Assembly: GCA_044238735.1 (NCBI GenBank)
Contig: JBIICS010000001.1
Location: forward strand, 19,404 to 83,403
Direction: 5' to 3'
DNA length: 64,000 nt
DNA from: JBIICS01 sp044238735
GTDB lineage: Bacteria; Bacteroidota; Bacteroidia; UBA4408
Positions 7,933 through 15,601 of this stretch are shown in pieces. Below the pieces are notes generated by a model that had not been told where the DNA came from, made no database searches, and worked only from the letters and a program-made list of their open reading frames with translations. The translations under genes and the position numbers were made by a program. The first letter of the stretch is position 1. Every line of letters begins with the position of its first letter.

Positions 7933-9141
7933 TTGAATTTAGCCTTATACATAGCTTCCCGTTACATTAAGGCAAAGAAATCGCATAATGCGGTTAATGT
8001 TATCTCCATTATCTCCGTTTTAGGCGTTAGTGTCGGTACTTTTGCTTTAATTGTAGTGCTCTCGGTATTTAATGGATTTGAGCATTTGGTTGTTTCGTTA
8101 TACAATACCTTTGATCCGGAGGTTAAAATTACACCGCTAAGCGGTAAATTTATAGATCTTAACGACCCACAGATTATCAAACTTAAAGAACGTAAGGACA
8201 TTGCTCTATTTGTTCCTACGCTTGAAGAAAATGCATTATTAAAATATAAAGACAAACAAATAATTGCAACCCTTAAAGGTGTGCCTAAAGATTTCAGGAA
8301 ATTAACCAAAATTGATTCGGCTGTTTTTAGTGGAGTATACCACGGAACAGAAAACAATAAAACTGCGGTAACTGTTGGAAATGGATTAGCTTATATGTTA
8401 TCTCTACAACTTGATGATCCGGCAAACCCGTTAACGCTATACTTACCAAAACGAGAAGAGGGATATAATATAAATCCGGAGGACGCTTTTGTTACCACTA
8501 TTCTTCAGCCCTCGGGTGTGTTTAGTATACAGCAAGAATTTGATATAAAATATGTATTAGCCGATATTACGCTCTTACAGGATTTAATGAGTTTAACCAA
8601 CAAGGCCAGTGCAATAGAATTAAAACTAAACACAAGTAGCAGAAGCTTTATAGAAGAAGTTAAGCCCCTGTTAGATCGTTTTGAGGTTCGAGATCGATTC
8701 CAACAACACGAGTTATTATACAAGATAATGCGTTCAGAAAAATGGGCAGTGTTCTTAATTCTGGCATTTATTCTAATAATCGCTACCTTTAATGTAATTG
8801 GGTCATTAACCATGTTAATAGTTGAGAAGAGGAAAGACATCGATATCCTGCAATCATTGGGAGCAAGCAACTCTTTAATTAAACGTATCTTCTTATTTGA
8901 AGGACTGCTCATTACCCTTGCTGGTGCCTTAAGTGGATTAATTTTAGGATTTATTATTTGCTATTTACAATATACCTTTGGAATAATAAAACTAGGAGGG
9001 GCAGGAACATTTGTTATTGACTCCTATCCGGTTAGAATTCTTTGGAGTGATTTTTTATATGTATTCTTAGTAGTTTGTTTTATTGGATTTATAGCTGCCT
9101 GGATTCCGGCCCGTCAAATATTAAAACCAGAATATGATTAA
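7933..9141 (+). CDS. FtsX-like ABC transporter permease, LolC/LolE type
   Basis: A 402-residue integral membrane protein with the LolC/E architecture: an N-terminal membrane helix (about 24-48; ISIISVLGVSVGTFALIVVLSVF) preceded by the typical ASRYIKAKK segment, a periplasmic domain of about 210 residues, and three C-terminal helices (about 270-290, 320-345, 370-395) with IVEKRKDIDILQSLGAS. The family works in pairs with a LolD-type ATPase to extract lipoproteins from the inner membrane; no ATPase gene is adjacent, so the partner is elsewhere. The start is TTG, six bases after the methyltransferase stop. The 3' end overlaps pdxJ by 8 bp, suggesting translational coupling. Confidence 0.87.
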   Translation: MNLALYIASRYIKAKKSHNAVNVISIISVLGVSVGTFALIVVLSVFNGFEHLVVSLYNTFDPEVKITPLSGKFIDLNDPQIIKLKERKDIALFVPTLEENALLKYKDKQIIATLKGVPKDFRKLTKIDSAVFSGVYHGTENNKTAVTVGNGLAYMLSLQLDDPANPLTLYLPKREEGYNINPEDAFVTTILQPSGVFSIQQEFDIKYVLADITLLQDLMSLTNKASAIELKLNTSSRSFIEEVKPLLDRFEVRDRFQQHELLYKIMRSEKWAVFLILAFILIIATFNVIGSLTMLIVEKRKDIDILQSLGASNSLIKRIFLFEGLLITLAGALSGLILGFIICYLQYTFGIIKLGGAGTFVIDSYPVRILWSDFLYVFLVVCFIGFIAAWIPARQILKPEYD

Positions 9142-9853
9142 ATTAAGTGTTAATATTAACAAAATAGCAACCATCCGTAACTCAAGAGGAGGAAACACTC
9201 CCTCGGTTAGAGAAGCGGCCATTAATTGTCAGCGTTTCGGTGCAGATGGGATTACCGTTCATCCCCGCCCAGATGAGCGACATATAAGATATCAGGATGT
9301 AAGCGAGATATTACCGACCATTAAAACTGAATTCAACATAGAGGGAAATCCACGGGTTCAGAAATTTATCGACTTAGTTTTAGAGACAAAGCCTCACCAG
9401 GTTACTTTAGTTCCCGATGCTGATGGACAATTAACCTCTGACCATGGTTGGGACACCATTATACATAAATCCTACTTAACGGATATAATCGCCATGTTTA
9501 AATCTAACAACATCAGAACCTCTGTTTTTGTAGATCCTAACCCGAGTATGATTGAAGGAGCCCGTTTAGCGGGTGCTGACCGAATAGAACTATATACTGA
9601 GCGTTACGCCCAACAATACACTAATAATAAGGAGGAAGCGATAAGACCATTTATTGAGGCTGCAGATCATGCAACCAAATGTGGTTTAGGAATTAATGCC
9701 GGTCACGATTTAAACTTAGAGAATCTTAATTATTTTGCTTTGCATATTAATAGCCTCTTAGAGGTTTCTATCGGACATGCCTTGATATCGGATGCGCTTT
9801 ACTTTGGATTAGAGAATACTATACAACTTTATAAACGCCAACTCCATGTCTAA
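9134..9853 (+). CDS. pdxJ: Pyridoxine 5'-phosphate synthase PdxJ
   Basis: The enzyme condenses 3-amino-1-hydroxyacetone 1-phosphate with 1-deoxyxylulose 5-phosphate to form pyridoxine 5'-phosphate in the DXP-dependent vitamin B6 pathway (cytosol). At 239 residues it has normal length and the family signatures LSVNINKIATIRNSRGG, GADGITVHPRPDERHI, VTLVPDADGQLTSDHGWD and LGINAGHDLNLENL. It overlaps the permease by 8 bp and the following gene by 8 bp, so it is internal to an operon. Confidence 0.95.
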   Translation: MIKLSVNINKIATIRNSRGGNTPSVREAAINCQRFGADGITVHPRPDERHIRYQDVSEILPTIKTEFNIEGNPRVQKFIDLVLETKPHQVTLVPDADGQLTSDHGWDTIIHKSYLTDIIAMFKSNNIRTSVFVDPNPSMIEGARLAGADRIELYTERYAQQYTNNKEEAIRPFIEAADHATKCGLGINAGHDLNLENLNYFALHINSLLEVSIGHALISDALYFGLENTIQLYKRQLHV

Positions 9854-10799
9854 ACCTATTATAATTAACAATATAATAATTCATGAAGGCATGCACCTCA
9901 TGGTTAACATGAGTTCTTATCGTTTACCTACCCGAACAATTATTGATATTCCTGCATACGTATATAGAGCAAAAGAAGAAGGGCCTGTTGTATTATTTCT
10001 TGCCGGGATGCATGGTGATGAAACAAATGGAATTGAGATTGTAAGAAGACTAATAACAGAAAAACATTTTTTAAACCTCAAGAGAGGCTCAGTAATTGCA
10101 ATACCGGTTATAAACATTGTTTCATTCTTAAATCATATGCGTGAGTTGCCTGACGGAAAAGATCTAAACCGTTGTTTTCCCGGATCAAAAAACGGATCTT
10201 TTGGAGCTCAGATTGCGGCAGATTTAATGAGAGAAATAATTCCTCAAATTGATTTTGGAGTTGACTTCCATACGGGAGGAAAACAGATAAATAACTATCC
10301 ACAGATAAGATGTGCGTTTGAGGATCCTAAAAGTGTTGAACTTGCTCTACAGTTCGGTGCTCCTTTTGTTATAAATTCCCCCTATAGAGACAAGACACTT
10401 CGAAAAGAAGCTAGTAAGCATAATAAATCTATTTTAGTTTATGAGGCCGGAGAATCATATCGCTTTAACAGATTGGCTGTAGAGGAAGGTATTTATGGTT
10501 GTTTAAGGTTTTTGTATAATTTACAAATGATGGATATGAACTTAGTAGAGCAAAACTCCATCATACTGCATAGGTCTACCTGGGTTAGAGCAAAGGCTCC
10601 CGGTCTATTTTGGTCGCAACATAGATATGGCGTAAAAGTAGAGAAAGGGGAATTAATAGCTACTATTAATGACCCTTATGGTGAGCATCAAACCCATTTA
10701 ATATCCCCCGAAGACGGCTATATTATTGGATTAAATAATCAACCAGTAGTAAATAGTGGAGATGCTTTATTTCATATAGGATCTGAAAGAAAAAAATAA
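9846..10799 (+). CDS. Succinylglutamate desuccinylase/aspartoacylase-family zinc hydrolase
   Basis: A 317-residue M14-like metallo-hydrolase. The zinc site is visible: His56 and Glu59 in GMHGDE and His142 in DFHTGG. DLNRCFPGS (106-114) supplies substrate-binding residues and the VYEAGE segment (about 198-203) the likely catalytic Glu. The C-terminal 80 residues form the beta domain that often caps the site. Members of this branch are not confidently assigned to a single N-acyl amino acid, so only the family is named. It is the last gene of the rbfA-pdxJ run, followed by a terminator at 10822-10851. Confidence 0.85.
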   Translation: MSKPIIINNIIIHEGMHLMVNMSSYRLPTRTIIDIPAYVYRAKEEGPVVLFLAGMHGDETNGIEIVRRLITEKHFLNLKRGSVIAIPVINIVSFLNHMRELPDGKDLNRCFPGSKNGSFGAQIAADLMREIIPQIDFGVDFHTGGKQINNYPQIRCAFEDPKSVELALQFGAPFVINSPYRDKTLRKEASKHNKSILVYEAGESYRFNRLAVEEGIYGCLRFLYNLQMMDMNLVEQNSIILHRSTWVRAKAPGLFWSQHRYGVKVEKGELIATINDPYGEHQTHLISPEDGYIIGLNNQPVVNSGDALFHIGSERKK

Positions 10800-10821
10800 A
10801 GTTCTGCTTATGACAATAATC

Positions 10822-10851
10822 AATACTTAAGCTAAGTATTATCATTTTTTT
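10822..10851 (+). terminator. Intrinsic terminator after the pdxJ operon
   Basis: AATACTTA (10822-10829) pairs perfectly with TAAGTATT (10833-10840) around a 3-nt loop, followed by ATCA and a T run to 10851. The stem has only two G-C pairs, so it is moderate in strength. Confidence 0.55.
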
Positions 10852-10875
10852 GGTTTAAAGTTCTGGCAATATTTG
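10850..10875 (+). promoter_or_regulatory. Possible hsp20 promoter
   Basis: TTG at 10850-10852 and AATATTTG at 10868-10875 (one mismatch to TAnnTTTG) lie upstream of hsp20. The spacing of 15 nt is shorter than the usual 19-20, so this is a weak call. No heat-shock inverted repeat of the CIRCE type was seen. Confidence 0.25.
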
Positions 10876-10901
10876 CAGTGTTAACTTAAAAACTAAATAA
10901 C

Positions 10902-11333
10902 ATGTCAACACTAACCAAAAAAACAGATCGTTTATTTCCGGATTTCTTCCGTGATTTTTTTGAGACAGATTTTTTACCAACTAACCTATGGGAGAAATCC
11001 TTTGCAAAACTAACGCCTTCAGCAAACATTAAGGAGAACGAAACTTCGTTTAACCTGGAGCTAGCTGCGCCGGGATTAAAAAAAGATGACTTTAAAATTG
11101 AAATAAATAATGGAGTTTTAACTATTTCGGCAGAGAAAAAAGAAGAAAAGAAAGAGGAAAATGAAAAATTTAATAGAAGAGAATTCTTTTATAATTCATT
11201 TACAAGATCGTTTACATTGCCGGGTAATATTATTGAGAATCAAATTAAAGCTGCGTATGAGGAAGGTTTATTAAAACTTACGCTTCCAAAAACGTCAACA
11301 GAAAATAATGCAAAGAAAATAATATTACAATAA
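10902..11333 (+). CDS. Hsp20/alpha-crystallin small heat-shock protein
   Basis: A 143-residue ATP-independent chaperone that holds unfolding proteins. The alpha-crystallin domain spans about 38-143, with PSANIKENETSFNLELAAPGLKKDDFKIEINNGVLTISAEK and the conserved G-x-L motif region in YEEGLLKLTLPK. The N-terminal arm is short and Phe-rich (DFFRDFFETDF), typical for oligomerisation. It is flanked by terminators on both sides and therefore looks monocistronic. Confidence 0.93.
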   Translation: MSTLTKKTDRLFPDFFRDFFETDFLPTNLWEKSFAKLTPSANIKENETSFNLELAAPGLKKDDFKIEINNGVLTISAEKKEEKKEENEKFNRREFFYNSFTRSFTLPGNIIENQIKAAYEEGLLKLTLPKTSTENNAKKIILQ

Positions 11334-11480
11334 CTAACTATACCGGGCTTTTATACTAAATGAATAATTATAGTACTTTGCCTAAGTATATTTAGCAACT
11401 TTATAAAGTATAATAGCTGTTTTAAGGAATTGCAGCACTTTCTTTTTAGCAAAACCAGCAATTAGCATTTGAGAAGAAAC

Positions 11481-11511
11481 CCGTCGGTAATGAGTTTATC
11501 GGCGGTTTTTT
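11481..11511 (+). terminator. Intrinsic terminator between hsp20 and the next gene
   Basis: CCGTCGGTAA pairs with the segment ending TTATCGGCGG (10 bp with two G-T pairs, 5-nt loop) followed by TTTTTT. It lies 148 bp after the hsp20 stop, which leaves a gene-free transcribed stretch between them. Confidence 0.6.
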
Positions 11512-11583
11512 ATTGATTTATGACCAATGTCATTTTTATTCTCTAGTTAAAATAACAATTTTGTTAAAATAAAAAAACATTCT

Positions 11584-11988
11584 ATGCTTCTTAAGATTGA
11601 AGAAAACATGACCATAGATCAGATTAATACTGATTTGCAAAACAAGTTCCCACATATAAAACTTGTGTTTTTTAAACATAAAAATAAAAATGATGTTGAT
11701 GTTGCTGAAACACGTGTTACCGAACTATACATTCCCTTAAAGCAGATTTATTCTAACATGCGCAATGCACACCTAAATGTTAATGGGAATTTACAAGTAA
11801 GGAGATTAGAACAGAAAATAAATGAAATTACAGGTACTCGAGCACAAGTATTTAGGCGTTCCGGAAAATTATGGCTAGAGACATTAACAACCGATAATAA
11901 GACACTTACAGAAATAAGTAAGATGGCCGAAGAATCCATTAGTGAGATATTAAAACTTGAGGATAATGATTATAACGAACAAGAATAG
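11584..11988 (+). CDS. Conserved protein of unknown function
   Basis: A 134-residue, soluble, highly charged protein with no signal peptide or membrane segment. The central part (IYSNMRNAHLNVNGNLQVRRLEQKINEITGTRAQVFRRSGKLWLETLTTDNKTL) has the pattern of a Bacteroidota-restricted family I recall only as hypothetical, in which the QVFR(R/K)SG..WLET..TD block is the conserved core. The C-terminus is acidic (LEDNDYNEQE). It stands alone between a terminator at 11481-11511 and the sulfur gene at 12083. No function can be given. Confidence 0.75.
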   Translation: MLLKIEENMTIDQINTDLQNKFPHIKLVFFKHKNKNDVDVAETRVTELYIPLKQIYSNMRNAHLNVNGNLQVRRLEQKINEITGTRAQVFRRSGKLWLETLTTDNKTLTEISKMAEESISEILKLEDNDYNEQE

Positions 11989-12082
11989 TTTTAAAATATA
12001 AGATCATAATGTTGCAAAAAATGCAATTATAACTTTAATAAAATAATCAGCCGTTTATCTTACTACTTATAACATGTATTGA

Positions 12083-13465
12083 ATGTTTATCCAACAGATA
12101 TATACCAAATGTTTATCGCAAGCTTCCTATTATTTAGAGAGCAATGGTGAGGTCGCAATTGTAGATCCCATGAGAGATGTAGATACTTATATAAATCTTG
12201 CAAAGGAAAGAAATGCGCTTATCAAATTTGTTTTTGAAACACACTTTCATGCAGATTTTATTTCAGGACATTTAGACTTGATGCGAAAAACAAATGCAGT
12301 TATAGTATTTGGTCCTGAAGCAAAGCCAAAATATCACGCATTTATTGCTAATCATCACGAGATATTCAGGTTAGGTACTTGCGCATTAAAACTAATTCAT
12401 ACACCCGGTCATACAATTGAAAGTAGTTGTATTTTGTTGTTTAACGAGGATGATAAACCAACGCATATTTTTACGGGCGACACCCTATTTATAGGGGATG
12501 TTGGGAGGCCCGACTTATTAAGCGGTAATTTATCAAAAGAAGTTTTAGCAGAGAAACTGTATCACTCCATACAAGAAGAAATATTGAGCCTGTCTGATGA
12601 AATAATTATTTATCCTGGACATGGTGCTGGATCTGCCTGCGGCAAGATAACAAGTTCGGAAAACGTTAGTACTATTGGTGTACAGCGAAAAACAAATTTG
12701 GCTTTGCAAGCACCTACTAAAGAGGCATTCATCAGATATGTTACAACCGATCAACCCTTTTCTCCACCGTATTTTTATAAAGACGCTTATATAAACACAC
12801 AAGGGTATGAAGCTCTGGATGTAATTTTAAAACGAAGTTTAAGGCCATTAGACAGTGATTTGTTTATAAATGAGATGGTTAAAGGTGTAATGATAATTGA
12901 TTGCAGAAACCACAACGATTTTAGTGATCAACATATTCCAGGTTCGATAAATATTGGATTAGACGGTGAGTTTGCCTTTTGGGCCGGCGTTTTGATTCCA
13001 TTTAATTGTAAACTATTACTTGTATGTACTTCGGGTCAGGAAAAGGAGGCTATAACTAGGCTAGCACGCGTTGGTTATGAAAATGTGCTAGGCTTTTTTA
13101 AAGGTAATTTTAATGACTGGAATTTTTCTAAACACAAATTATCCAGTATTAAAACAACCACTATTAGTGAGGCGCGTAGAATATATTATCCAGATAAGTT
13201 TGTGTTAATAGATGTAAGAAGTTATCAAGAGGTTAAAAAAGAAAAGGTTATGGGCTCCATCAACATCCCTTTGCATCAAATTCTCGATATAGCAGAACAT
13301 TTTGACAAAAAAGCAAATTATGTTCTTTATTGCCAAGGCGGTTACAGATCTATGATTGCATGTTCGATTCTTCAAAGCATGGGTTTTCGAAATATCATAA
13401 ATATTAAGGGAGGTATCAATCTTATAAAAGAAACCGATCCCGAAATATTAGAAGTAAACGGCTAA
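12083..13465 (+). CDS. MBL-fold hydrolase with two rhodanese domains, persulfide dioxygenase-like
   Basis: The N-terminal 210 residues form a metallo-beta-lactamase fold of the persulfide dioxygenase type: His54, His56 and Asp58 in THFHADFISG, then HTPGHT, FTGDTLFIGDVGRPDL and YPGHGAGSACG. Two rhodanese domains follow (about 265-350 and 365-455). Both keep a Cys in the active-site loop: Cys315 (VCTSGQEKE) and Cys417 (YCQGGYRS); only the second has a classical six-residue rhodanese loop. The family oxidises glutathione or other low-molecular persulfides to sulfite and moves sulfane sulfur. 460 residues is usual for the MBL-rhodanese-rhodanese form. No cst-type regulator or other sulfur genes are adjacent. 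Confidence 0.87.
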   Translation: MFIQQIYTKCLSQASYYLESNGEVAIVDPMRDVDTYINLAKERNALIKFVFETHFHADFISGHLDLMRKTNAVIVFGPEAKPKYHAFIANHHEIFRLGTCALKLIHTPGHTIESSCILLFNEDDKPTHIFTGDTLFIGDVGRPDLLSGNLSKEVLAEKLYHSIQEEILSLSDEIIIYPGHGAGSACGKITSSENVSTIGVQRKTNLALQAPTKEAFIRYVTTDQPFSPPYFYKDAYINTQGYEALDVILKRSLRPLDSDLFINEMVKGVMIIDCRNHNDFSDQHIPGSINIGLDGEFAFWAGVLIPFNCKLLLVCTSGQEKEAITRLARVGYENVLGFFKGNFNDWNFSKHKLSSIKTTTISEARRIYYPDKFVLIDVRSYQEVKKEKVMGSINIPLHQILDIAEHFDKKANYVLYCQGGYRSMIACSILQSMGFRNIINIKGGINLIKETDPEILEVNG

Positions 13466-13489
13466 TTAAATTCTAGTGATATTAAAAAA

Positions 13490-13515
13490 TGCTCTTTATT
13501 TATCTATAAAGAGCA
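13490..13515 (-). terminator. Convergent terminator hairpin
   Basis: TGCTCTTTAT pairs perfectly with ATAAAGAGCA around a 6-nt loop. On the minus strand it is followed by TTTTTAATA, so it best serves the LuxE-like gene ending at 13538; it may also slow transcription from the MBL-rhodanese gene. Confidence 0.55.
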
Positions 13516-13537
13516 CCTATTCATAAGAACCATTTTC

Positions 13538-14518
13538 TTATAGTGTCAACAAGTTACATCCTCTTATTTCACTGTTATCCATACGGCCCAGCACCTCAAA
13601 ACCTTTATCGTTCAATCGTCCTAAGTCATCACTTGCAATAAACGAACACGAATAGATATTGGCAAGATCAATTATATTTAGGGCGCCTGTCCGTCCTTCA
13701 TCCATGTAACTAAAGGGATCTGCATTATCTCTTATTAAAACCTTCATCCAGGGCGGTAATATAAATACTCCATCGCCTTTAGAATAAGCCTGCGATAAAA
13801 GCTCTGTCATACCATACTCTGAATGGATATGTTTTGTACCAAATGCTTTTATTAACTGCAAATGAATCTCCTCACGTGTTTGTTCAATTCTCCGTCCCTT
13901 CATTCCTCCAGTCTCCATAATAATTGTATTCGGAATATCGAGTTGAAATTTATCAGCAAAATCGAGCAATGCAAAAGTTACACCCAATAAAAGTGTTTTC
14001 TTTTTTTTGTCCTTTTTTTGTAACACCTCAAATAATTCCTGTTGATTATAAAGAAAAAAACCACTATCTAAATCCTCACTCCGTTTAATTAGTTCATCTA
14101 CCATAAAAATTAAAGAAGAGCCTTTACGTTCTATATAAGAAGGTAATAATGCTAGAATACAATAATCTTTTATGGGACCATAAAAAAGCTCAAAGGTTTT
14201 AATAAAACTTTTTATATAAATGGTTTTATCGGCTATCAAATGTTTAGACGGAATTTGTGAGGTAGTAGTGCTACTTGAAAACTCGATTTGTGGATTTTGT
14301 AAAGAACTATAAATTTCCTTATTCTTAAAAAACTGAATAGGAAGAAAGGGTATTTGGGTATAGTGACTTAAATTGTTTGGATTTTGTTTAAGAACTAAAC
14401 TGCAAAATTCATGATATACTTTATTATTATGATACTGATAATTAAAAATCTCCAGGCATAGCGAATTAAATTCGCGTTCATTATTAATCTCAAATATTTG
14501 TTCCGAGTAATTAAACAT
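13538..14518 (-). CDS. LuxE-like acyl-protein synthetase/acyltransferase family
   Basis: A 326-residue protein of the acyl-adenylate-forming LuxE group. Visible features are IPFLPIQFFKNKEIYS at the N-terminus, a Ser/Thr-rich phosphate-binding loop SSSTTTSQIPSKH (about 81-93), METGGMKGRR (about 204-213), and HSEYGMTELLSQAYS (about 234-248), which corresponds to the adenylate-forming YGMTE motif; the C-terminal part has SFIASDDLGRL. LuxE activates fatty acids for luciferase systems, but no lux genes are here, and in Bacteroidota such orphan copies have no settled role. Activation of an acyl group for a surface or lipid pathway is inference. The gene diverges from the lipoprotein at 14549; the ATG lies 5 nt from a shared palindromic promoter. 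Confidence 0.8.
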   Translation of the reverse strand: MFNYSEQIFEINNEREFNSLCLEIFNYQYHNNKVYHEFCSLVLKQNPNNLSHYTQIPFLPIQFFKNKEIYSSLQNPQIEFSSSTTTSQIPSKHLIADKTIYIKSFIKTFELFYGPIKDYCILALLPSYIERKGSSLIFMVDELIKRSEDLDSGFFLYNQQELFEVLQKKDKKKKTLLLGVTFALLDFADKFQLDIPNTIIMETGGMKGRRIEQTREEIHLQLIKAFGTKHIHSEYGMTELLSQAYSKGDGVFILPPWMKVLIRDNADPFSYMDEGRTGALNIIDLANIYSCSFIASDDLGRLNDKGFEVLGRMDNSEIRGCNLLTL

Positions 14519-14522
14519 CTGC

Positions 14523-14544
14523 TCAAATTTATTCGTAAATTTGA
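14523..14544. promoter_or_regulatory. Palindrome forming two back-to-back -7 elements
   Basis: Arms TCAAATTTA and TAAATTTGA (9 bp, perfect) flank a 4-nt centre TTCG. Read on each strand the arm is TAAATTTG, an exact -7 consensus. The start codons of the LuxE-like gene (14518, minus) and the lipoprotein (14549, plus) each lie exactly 5 nt outside the -7 element, so transcripts from these elements would be leaderless or nearly so. A dimeric regulator's operator is the alternative reading. Confidence 0.45.
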
Positions 14545-14548
14545 ATTG

Positions 14549-15037
14549 ATGCGCAATTTATTTATTTTTCTTGTTATCATTTCCTTTTTTGGAGCATCCT
14601 GCATAAAACGGAAGGAGTTCCCGAACGAGCCTATAATAAAATATCTCGATTTTATTCAGACGAAAGATACTGCCTATTTGCGTTTCTCATTTACAGATGG
14701 AAATGGCGATTTAGGCCTTGACCAAGCGGATACGTTAAGTCCGTTCGAAATAAAAGGAAGTAATTATTACAATGTTTATATTAAGTATTTTGAGAGGGTT
14801 AATGGTGCGTTTAAGGAAATATCGCTTTCTGCGCCCTATAATTATCGTTTTAAAAGGATAAGCTCGCCGGGCAGGTCTAAAGCGCTGGAAGGCGAAATGA
14901 AAATTAAAATTCCGGCTCCATATTACAGTCCATTATTGGAACCGGGCGATACAGTTAAATATGAATTTTATATAAAAGATCGCACATTAAATTCAAGCAA
15001 TACGGAAAGTACCGGTCCTGTGATAATTCAATATTAA
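14549..15037 (+). CDS. Small lipoprotein of unknown function
   Basis: Starting from the ATG at 14549, the first 18 residues are a lipoprotein signal (MRNLFIFLVIISFFGASC) with Cys18 as the lipidated residue; the frame extends upstream to 14498 but that adds 17 residues of different character and would overlap the divergent gene. The mature part (about 144 residues) is beta-rich, with YLRFSFTDGNGDLG near residue 45 and GDTVKYEFYIKDRTLNSSNTEST near the end, resembling a single Ig-like or cadherin-like domain. A location at the outer membrane is likely. It ends 3 bp before the gamma carbonic anhydrase gene, so the two are probably co-transcribed. Confidence 0.8.
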   Translation: MRNLFIFLVIISFFGASCIKRKEFPNEPIIKYLDFIQTKDTAYLRFSFTDGNGDLGLDQADTLSPFEIKGSNYYNVYIKYFERVNGAFKEISLSAPYNYRFKRISSPGRSKALEGEMKIKIPAPYYSPLLEPGDTVKYEFYIKDRTLNSSNTESTGPVIIQY

Positions 15038-15040
15038 TTT

Positions 15041-15553
15041 ATGGCTTTAGTAAAACCTGTAAACGGCATATCGCCGCGATTTGGAAAAAATTGTTATTTA
15101 GCTGAAAACGCAACTGTTGTAGGAGATGTAGAAATGGGCGACGATTGCAGTATTTGGTTTAATGCTGTTGTAAGAGGAGATGTTAACAGTATTAAAATGG
15201 GTAATAAGGTTAACATCCAAGACGGTGCGGTTATTCATTGCACATATCAAAAAACAAAAACCGATTTGGGGAATAACGTCTCGGTAGGGCATAATGCCAT
15301 AGTTCATGGGTGTAAAGTACATGATAACGTATTAATCGGCATGGGTGCAATTGTAATGGATAATTGTGAAATTGGGAGTAATACCATTATAGCTGCCGGA
15401 TCTGTTGTACTGGAAAACACTAAGGTTGATGCCGGTTGCATTTACGCCGGTGTACCCGCCAAAAAAGTTAAAGATATCTCGCAGGAATTAATAAGCGGGG
15501 AAATTGAGCGTATAGCCAACAACTATTTAATGTACTCGGGTTGGTTTAAATAA
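15041..15553 (+). CDS. Gamma carbonic anhydrase-family protein
   Basis: A 170-residue left-handed beta-helix protein with repeated hexapeptides (VVGDVEMG, IWFNAVVRGDVNSIKMG, VLIGMGAIVMDNCEIG). The three zinc-ligand histidines of the family are present as His66 (VIHC), His84 and His89 (GHNAIVHG), and the trimer-forming Arg-Asp pair RGD is at 45-47. Members interconvert CO2 and bicarbonate or have lost activity; the metal site here is intact. The gene follows the lipoprotein by 3 bp. Confidence 0.9.
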   Translation: MALVKPVNGISPRFGKNCYLAENATVVGDVEMGDDCSIWFNAVVRGDVNSIKMGNKVNIQDGAVIHCTYQKTKTDLGNNVSVGHNAIVHGCKVHDNVLIGMGAIVMDNCEIGSNTIIAAGSVVLENTKVDAGCIYAGVPAKKVKDISQELISGEIERIANNYLMYSGWFK

Positions 15554-15577
15554 TCTTCTCGTTTTTAACATATAAAT

Positions 15578-15601
15578 CATCGTTTTACCTTATAAACGAT
15601 G
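15578..15601 (-). terminator. Hairpin at the 3' end of the hydrolase gene
   Basis: CATCGTTT pairs with AAACGATG (8 bp, 8-nt loop). The hairpin overlaps the stop codon of the minus-strand hydrolase and lies in the convergent gap after the carbonic anhydrase gene. The following T tract is poor, so terminator activity is uncertain. Confidence 0.3.

Noticed and set aside
13538..15037. Bioluminescence (lux) cluster
   Set aside because: Only a LuxE-like ligase is present; no luxA, luxB, luxC or luxD relatives are nearby.
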